Shown in pieces: positions 59,460-64,000 of a stretch of 64,000 nucleotides of DNA. The notes beneath the pieces were generated by a model. That model searched no databases, was not told the origin of the DNA, and saw nothing but the letters and a program-made list of their open reading frames with translations. How positions within the stretch are numbered: position 1 is the stretch's first letter; the number at the start of each line of letters is the position of its first letter. The DNA lies in contig NC_013791.2 in NCBI RefSeq assembly GCF_000005825.2, positions 3,038,001 to 3,102,000 of the forward strand, written 5' to 3'. Source of the DNA: Alkalihalophilus pseudofirmus OF4 (GTDB lineage Bacteria > Bacillota > Bacilli > Bacillales > Bacillaceae_D). A program made the translations under genes and the position numbers.

Positions 59460-61094
59460 CTAACTATTTTCTTTGGCGGCCTTTTTTCGTTTTAGAAAGC
59501 GAAAACGGTGGCCTAATACTTTTTCTGCAAGACCAGATCGGTATACAAAATACCCATAAACAAGTGCACCGATCCCAACACCTATGAACATAAGAATAAA
59601 GCTGTTCAATCTTGTATCAAGAGGCATAAACGATTGAAGTCCATTAATCCCTAATACGACGGCTCCTGCCATGACACCTGAAAACATTAATACAAGAAGG
59701 AATCGTTTGAAAATGGAGGAGTAATCAAATTGCGCATAGCGGCCAATAGCCCACACATTAATCATAATCCCTACTAGATAGCCGGCATAAGTCGATACAA
59801 TTGCTCCAGCAGGCCCCATTAGAAGGAGCATCAAATAATTTAAAGCTAATTTAACTAATAGAGCTGCTACAAGAGATAAGACTGCTTGCTTTTGACGATT
59901 CATCCCTTGCAGAATCGCAGCTGTTACAGCAAATAGCGAGAATAGCAGCGTCATAGGTCCATAATATTGTAAAACCATTCCGCCAATCGCTAAATCTTCA
60001 AGTCCATAAAGAGAAGCAAAAACTGGGTAAGCAAGTGCCGCCATCCCTACTGCAGCTGGCACAGAGATAAATAAAATAATCTGATACGTCTGAGTGATTT
60101 GACGCTGCAAGGCAGCGTGATCACCGGAAGTAAAAGACTTTGTAATCGTCGGCACTAATGTAATAGACAATGCCGTTGCTAAAGCCATCGGTATAAGCAC
60201 AATCTTATGAACAGATTGGTTTAGCGCACCAAAGAACGCCTCTGAAACTGCTTCATAGGAAGTACCAGAAAGAGCGTTATTTACGGTGAATAAATCAACA
60301 TACTGAAACAAAGGAATGGCTAAGCCAACAAATGATAAAGGCAGTGCATAAGCAATCAGCTCCTTATACATTTGAGGAAGAGTTAAGTCATGCCTTATCG
60401 TACTTTCTTCTACTTGCTTTAAAATATGTTTTCTTCGTTTAAACCAATAATATAAAAGAACCGCAAGACCGCCAAGCCCCCCGACAAAGGCGCCGAATGT
60501 AGCAAATCCGACGGCTAAACCGATACCGCCATCGCCAACCCCTACAATTATAAAGGCCATTGCAAGGATAAAAGAAATACGAACAATCTGTTCAACTACT
60601 TGTGACACACTCGTCGGCCCCATGGATTGAAACCCTTGGAAATACCCTCGAATAACAGCCATCACCGGGACAATGATCAGCGCAACACTGACCATACGGA
60701 TGGTAAAAATAACATCTGCTTGAGTGTTACCGCCAGGCTTTTCCACAGGAAGAATACTAGGTGCCAAGACAGGCGCCAAAAGAAACAGCGTCAGAAACGC
60801 TAGAAACCCTGTAATAGACATAAATAATAAGCCAGATTTGAATAATCGATGACCGGTTTCATAATCTCCTAGTGAATGATATTTAGAAACAAACTTTGAT
60901 ACGGCTAAAGGAACACCGAGTGTAGCTAAACTTAATATGACTACATATTGTGCATATCCGTATCCATATAAAGCAAGACCTACTTGTCCTACTAATGCAG
61001 AAAACGGAACAATATAGACAAAACCAAGGATCTTCGAGATAAGCGTCGCAGCCGTTAAAACCATTGTGCCACGCATTAATTTTTGATCAGCCAT
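59460..61094 (-). CDS. ytgP: Lipid II flippase MurJ/YtgP (MOP superfamily)
   Basis: This 544-residue protein has about 14 transmembrane helices of the polysaccharide-transporter/SpoVB type. The start (RGTMVLTAATLISKILGFVY) is the MurJ/SpoVB N-terminus, and segments such as GYFQGFQSMGPTSVSQVVEQ are family hallmarks. In B. subtilis YtgP is one of two lipid II flippases moving peptidoglycan precursor across the membrane. Position next to ytfP agrees. AGGAGGAAAAG precedes the start. Confidence 0.92.
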   Translation of the reverse strand: MADQKLMRGTMVLTAATLISKILGFVYIVPFSALVGQVGLALYGYGYAQYVVILSLATLGVPLAVSKFVSKYHSLGDYETGHRLFKSGLLFMSITGFLAFLTLFLLAPVLAPSILPVEKPGGNTQADVIFTIRMVSVALIIVPVMAVIRGYFQGFQSMGPTSVSQVVEQIVRISFILAMAFIIVGVGDGGIGLAVGFATFGAFVGGLGGLAVLLYYWFKRRKHILKQVEESTIRHDLTLPQMYKELIAYALPLSFVGLAIPLFQYVDLFTVNNALSGTSYEAVSEAFFGALNQSVHKIVLIPMALATALSITLVPTITKSFTSGDHAALQRQITQTYQIILFISVPAAVGMAALAYPVFASLYGLEDLAIGGMVLQYYGPMTLLFSLFAVTAAILQGMNRQKQAVLSLVAALLVKLALNYLMLLLMGPAGAIVSTYAGYLVGIMINVWAIGRYAQFDYSSIFKRFLLVLMFSGVMAGAVVLGINGLQSFMPLDTRLNSFILMFIGVGIGALVYGYFVYRSGLAEKVLGHRFRFLKRKKAAKENS

Positions 61095-61361
61095 CTTTTC
61101 CTCCTACTTTTACTAGAACACTTCGTAACAAACGACCTCTATTTTTCACTTCTAGAAATGATATTTAACACTAGTAAGCATTGTAGCATAGAGACACACT
61201 AAATATTTAGTAATTATATAAAAAAGTCTAATCGAGAAATAACTGCATTTGAGATAAAGCTTACACTCATTAAAATGTGCGATATATCAGGACAAACTTC
61301 CTTTTGCCTATAAAAGATGCTACTCTAAAACAATCAAATGAAGATAAATAAGGTGATATAA

Positions 61362-62630
61362 ATGAATAAACACGTAATTGTCATTGGCGGCGGTCCAGCC
61401 GGGCTAATGGCTTCTATTGCTGCAGCGGAACACGGCGCAAATGTAACACTTCTTGATAAAGGAAATAAACTTGGTCGAAAGCTGGCTATTTCAGGAGGCG
61501 GCCGCTGCAATGTGACAAACAGAATGGACTTGCAGGAATTAATTGCTCACATCCCTGGAAATGGTAGGTTTATGCACAGTCCGTTTTCTGTCTTTAATAA
61601 TGAAGACATTATTACCTTCTTTGAAGGGCTTGGTATCGAGTTAAAAGAAGAAGACCGGGGCAGAATGTTTCCGGTTAATGATAAAGCAACGACCGTTGTC
61701 TCTACTCTTCTAAATCGTGTCCATGCATTGAATGTCAATATCCGAACAAATACAGGAGTAAAATCCCTTCAATTTAACGAGGAGAAAGTCCACTCCGTTC
61801 AATTACAAAATGGTGAAACTCTCGAGGCTGATGCTGTTATCGTCGCTACAGGCGGGAAATCAGTACCTCATACCGGCAGTACAGGTGATGCATATCCGTG
61901 GGCAGAGGAAGCTGGACATACGATTACAGAACTCTATCCTACAGAAGTTCCGATCACATCAAATGAGCGCTTTATTAAGCAAAAGCAGCTCCAAGGCTTG
62001 TCCCTTAGAGACATTCATCTCTCTGTTATCAACCCGAAAGGAAAAGTGATCAAAACTCATGACGGTGATATGATCTTTACTCACTTTGGAATTTCCGGTC
62101 CGGCTGCTCTTCGCTGCAGCCAGTATGTGGTTAAAGCATTAAAGAAATTTTCCGTTAAGACCATTGAAATGCAAATTGACCTTTTTCCTGCCACTAATAA
62201 AGAAATGCTCTTTCAAAATTTAGTGAAACGCGTCAAAGAGGAACCAAAAAAATCCTTAAAGAACTTATTAAAAGGCTTTGTACCTGAACGCTTTCTTTTA
62301 TTTATGTTCGAGCAGCTGGACCTAGATAGTACTCAGGCAGCTAACACTTTTTCACATGACCGCTTACGTGAGATCGCCGGCTTCTGTAAGGCCTTTTCTT
62401 TTAAAGCAAATGGTACGCTCTCTATAGAAAAAGCGTTTGTTACAGGCGGAGGCGTTTCTGTTAAAGAAGTAGAACCGAAAACGATGCAGTCTAAGAAGAA
62501 GCAAGGTCTCTTCTTCTGCGGAGAAGTATTAGATATTCATGGATATACAGGAGGATATAATATTACCTGCGCCTTCTCTACTGGCTACACGGCTGGAAAA
62601 GCAGCAGGAGAGCTAGTCAGCTCATTATAG
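61362..62630 (+). CDS. ytfP: HI0933-type NAD(P)/FAD-dependent oxidoreductase YtfP
   Basis: This 422-residue flavoprotein has the FAD-binding [18 protein letters not shown], the family-specific [17 protein letters not shown] and the C-terminal FAD loop [30 protein letters not shown] is also characteristic. It is cytoplasmic; the reaction is unknown, although the family is widespread. AAGGTGATATAA precedes the start. It is the last gene before the DnaA-box region and leuS. Confidence 0.93.
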   Translation: MNKHVIVIGGGPAGLMASIAAAEHGANVTLLDKGNKLGRKLAISGGGRCNVTNRMDLQELIAHIPGNGRFMHSPFSVFNNEDIITFFEGLGIELKEEDRGRMFPVNDKATTVVSTLLNRVHALNVNIRTNTGVKSLQFNEEKVHSVQLQNGETLEADAVIVATGGKSVPHTGSTGDAYPWAEEAGHTITELYPTEVPITSNERFIKQKQLQGLSLRDIHLSVINPKGKVIKTHDGDMIFTHFGISGPAALRCSQYVVKALKKFSVKTIEMQIDLFPATNKEMLFQNLVKRVKEEPKKSLKNLLKGFVPERFLLFMFEQLDLDSTQAANTFSHDRLREIAGFCKAFSFKANGTLSIEKAFVTGGGVSVKEVEPKTMQSKKKQGLFFCGEVLDIHGYTGGYNITCAFSTGYTAGKAAGELVSSL

Positions 62631-62641
62631 GGGAATTTAAG

Positions 62642-62810
62642 TTATTCACAATTCCACAGATCACTCCCCTTAATAAACCAATATTTGTCCGTTTGGATTT
62701 CAACAGACTGTGCATAACTCATTTTTTATCCACAAGTTATACACAGTCTGTTAGTATTTTCTGAAAATTTGTTGATAACGCTTTCTTTATTAACAAATTT
62801 ATGTGGATAT
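62642..62810. promoter_or_regulatory. Cluster of DnaA boxes
   Basis: TTATTCACA (62642–62650), TTATGCACA on minus (62709–62717), the consensus TTATCCACA (62726–62734), TTATACACA (62737–62745), TTATCAACA on minus (62770–62778, one mismatch) and ATATCCACA on minus (62802–62810, one mismatch) lie within 170 bp. All but two fit TTATNCACA exactly. The region is AT-rich and non-coding. Confidence 0.75.
62702..62752. repeat. 17-bp inverted repeat made of DnaA boxes
   Basis: AACAGACTGTGCATAAC (62702–62718) and GTTATACACAGTCTGTT (62736–62752) are reverse complements with one mismatch. Each arm contains a DnaA box, and the 17-bp spacer contains most of the consensus box. Confidence 0.9.
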
Positions 62811-62853
62811 AATATGTGATTGAATATTCATTCATTTAATGATAAAAGAAAAG

Positions 62854-62885
62854 AGGAGCTGCCCTTGTGGACAGCTCCTTTTTCT
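62854..62885 (+). terminator. Terminator-like hairpin downstream of the DnaA-box region
   Basis: AGGAGCTG (62854–62861) pairs with CAGCTCCT (62872–62879), followed by TTTTTC. It lies 220 bp after ytfP, so it ends either a long ytfP 3' region or a separate transcript. Confidence 0.75.
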
Positions 62886-62894
62886 CTCATTTGT

Positions 62895-63078
62895 GAACCG
62901 GCGTAATTATATGCTGAGATCATACATAACCATCTGGCATCGACGCATATCTCAGTTGAACCGACGCAATTACCTTAGAAAAGTGCAATAACATTCGGCA
63001 ATGACGCATATACGTGTGGAACGAGCGTAATTAGTGTTCTTACCGACGCATAAACTGCTTGAAAACGTACAATTACGG
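62895..63078. repeat. Degenerate tandem array with ~21-bp period
   Basis: Variants of CGACGCAATTA or CGACGCATA recur about every 20–22 bp: near 62898, 62921 (weak), 62940, 62961, 62983, 63002, 63022, 63043 and 63064. Many are followed by AATTA and preceded by GAAC or TAC. No reading frame is supported. It sits between the terminator-like hairpin and the leuS 3' end. Confidence 0.75.
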
Positions 63079-63131
63079 TTTAGCAGCCAGCTGAGCGACT
63101 TCAGCCAGAACAGTCGCTTTCACTTTTCCTT

Positions 63132-64000
63132 TTAGCTCACTACGATATTAACCAGCTTACCTGGGACGGCGATAATTTTTCTTACCGTTTTGCCGCCGAT
63201 TGCTTCTTGAACTTTGTCGTCATTCTTTGCGATTTCTTCCATTTGATCGCGTGATGCATCTGCTGGAATTACAAGCTTTGCACGTACTTTACCGTTAATT
63301 TGAACAACTACTTCTACTTCATTTTCAACAAGAAGTGATTCTTCGTATGTTGGCCACTCAGCATATGTGATGGTTTCGTTGTGTCCGAACTTCTGCCAAA
63401 GCTCTTCTGCAATGTGAGGAGCGAGTGGCGCTAGAAGCTTAACAAAGCCTTCCATTAACTCACGTGGAAGCTTCTCTTGTTTGTAGGCATCATTGATGAA
63501 CACCATCATTTGAGAAATTCCAACGTTAAAGCGAAGCGCTGCAAAGTCTTCCGTCACTTTTTTGACCGTTTGGTGATACGTACGGATAAATTCATCTGTC
63601 CCTTTTGTATCTGTGATTGCAGGGTTCAGCTCGTTTGTCTTTTCATCGATAAATAGACGCCATACACGATCTAAGAATCTGCGTGCTCCGTCTAAGCCGT
63701 TTGTAGACCAAGCGATCGATGCATCAAGAGGTCCCATGAACATCTCGTATAAACGCAGGGTATCTGCACCATGGCTTAGAACGATATCATCAGGATTAAC
63801 TACGTTTCCTTTTGATTTACTCATCTTCTCATTGTTTTCACCAAGAATCATTCCTTGGTTATAAAGCTTTTGGAACGGCTCTTTCGTTGGCACAACTCCA
63901 AGGTCATAAAGGAACTTGTGCCAGAAGCGTGCATACAACAAGTGAAGAACCGCATGCTCTGCTCCGCCAATATAAATATCTACAGGCAGCCATTGCTTTA
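63132..64000 (-). CDS. leuS: Leucyl-tRNA synthetase, C-terminal part (5' end outside window)
   Basis: This is the C-terminal third of the class I synthetase that charges tRNA-Leu. The frame is open through the window edge ([19 protein letters not shown]). The catalytic KMSKS loop is in [16 protein letters not shown]. The helical anticodon-binding domain follows, and the protein ends with [18 protein letters not shown] hairpin, AGCGACT/AGTCGCT, lies just downstream but without a T-run. The 5' regulatory region, where a T-box would be expected, is not in the window. Confidence 0.97.
   Translation of the reverse strand, partial: KQWLPVDIYIGGAEHAVLHLLYARFWHKFLYDLGVVPTKEPFQKLYNQGMILGENNEKMSKSKGNVVNPDDIVLSHGADTLRLYEMFMGPLDASIAWSTNGLDGARRFLDRVWRLFIDEKTNELNPAITDTKGTDEFIRTYHQTVKKVTEDFAALRFNVGISQMMVFINDAYKQEKLPRELMEGFVKLLAPLAPHIAEELWQKFGHNETITYAEWPTYEESLLVENEVEVVVQINGKVRAKLVIPADASRDQMEEIAKNDDKVQEAIGGKTVRKIIAVPGKLVNIVVS

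Noticed and set aside
62895-63078. CRISPR array
   Set aside because: The repeated core is only 9–12 bp, degenerate, with a ~21-bp period; far too short and variable for repeat-spacer units.
1-64000. Prophage, insertion sequences, tRNA or rRNA genes
   Set aside because: No transposase, integrase or phage structural genes, and no sequence recognisable as rRNA or a tRNA cloverleaf, were seen on reading both strands.

Overview
The window is a low-GC Firmicute chromosome segment. Gene content and order closely follow the acsA–acuABC / motPS–ccpA–aroA / ytxGH–murC–sftA / ytoP–ytnP–trmB–ytmP / pepV–ytzE–ytgP–ytfP–leuS stretch of Bacillus subtilis (order recalled, not computed). A sodium-type flagellar stator pair (motP/motS) and many acidic proteins fit an alkaliphilic or salt-tolerant Bacillaceae species. 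Both window ends cut genes: a class A penicillin-binding protein on the left and leuS on the right.

Layout. 1–10 kb: end of a class A PBP, acetyl-CoA synthetase and its AcuABC acetylation control genes with a perfect-consensus cre site, MTA/SAH nucleosidase, MotPS, CcpA. 10–20 kb: AroA (chorismate mutase–DAHP synthase), a stress-type SDR dehydrogenase with a divergent 55-codon gene, ytxGH with adjacent sigma-B-like and sigma-H-like promoters, aminopeptidase, Zn-alcohol dehydrogenase, a DUF2817 peptidase, MurC. 19–30 kb: a nicotinate phosphoribosyltransferase, SftA, YtpQ, YtpP, an EIIC-like permease, YtoQ, a DUF84 NTPase, M42 peptidase, YtzB, the lactonase YtnP. 29.8–44.8 kb: an accessory catabolic block. 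44.9–64 kb: trmB–ytzH–ytmP, purU, a repeat array, a HicB-like protein, a degenerate NERD-like protein, thpR–lrgAB, cysteine synthase, pepV, ytzE, an RsuA-type synthase, two tandem SEDS proteins, YtgP/MurJ, YtfP, a DnaA-box cluster with a 21-bp-phased repeat array, and leuS.

The most interesting part is the accessory block. A secreted PHB-depolymerase/feruloyl-esterase-type enzyme (42982–44775) lies divergent from a 1082-residue regulator that joins a MalT-like STAND ATPase and TPR-type region to a C-terminal SARP/BTAD DNA-binding module. Beyond the regulator runs an operon: hydrolase, lipoprotein binding protein, LivGFHM, a 53-residue protein, a KAS-III-like enzyme with His in place of the usual Asn, and a second hydrolase. 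A separately promoted acyl-CoA ligase follows. Three promoters in the block (esterase, operon, ligase) each carry TTGTNAC-like heptamers repeated every 11 bp just upstream of a -10-like hexamer. That is the arrangement SARP activators recognise. I infer one regulon: extracellular ester cleavage, import of the released acid or oligomer, intracellular ester hydrolysis, CoA activation and chain processing. The substrate (polyhydroxyalkanoate fragments versus hydroxycinnamate or other acids) cannot be decided from sequence.

Start codons were chosen by ribosome-binding-site spacing, so several genes begin downstream of the longest possible reading frame. Named symbols rest on recognised family sequences and neighbourhood, not on database searches.
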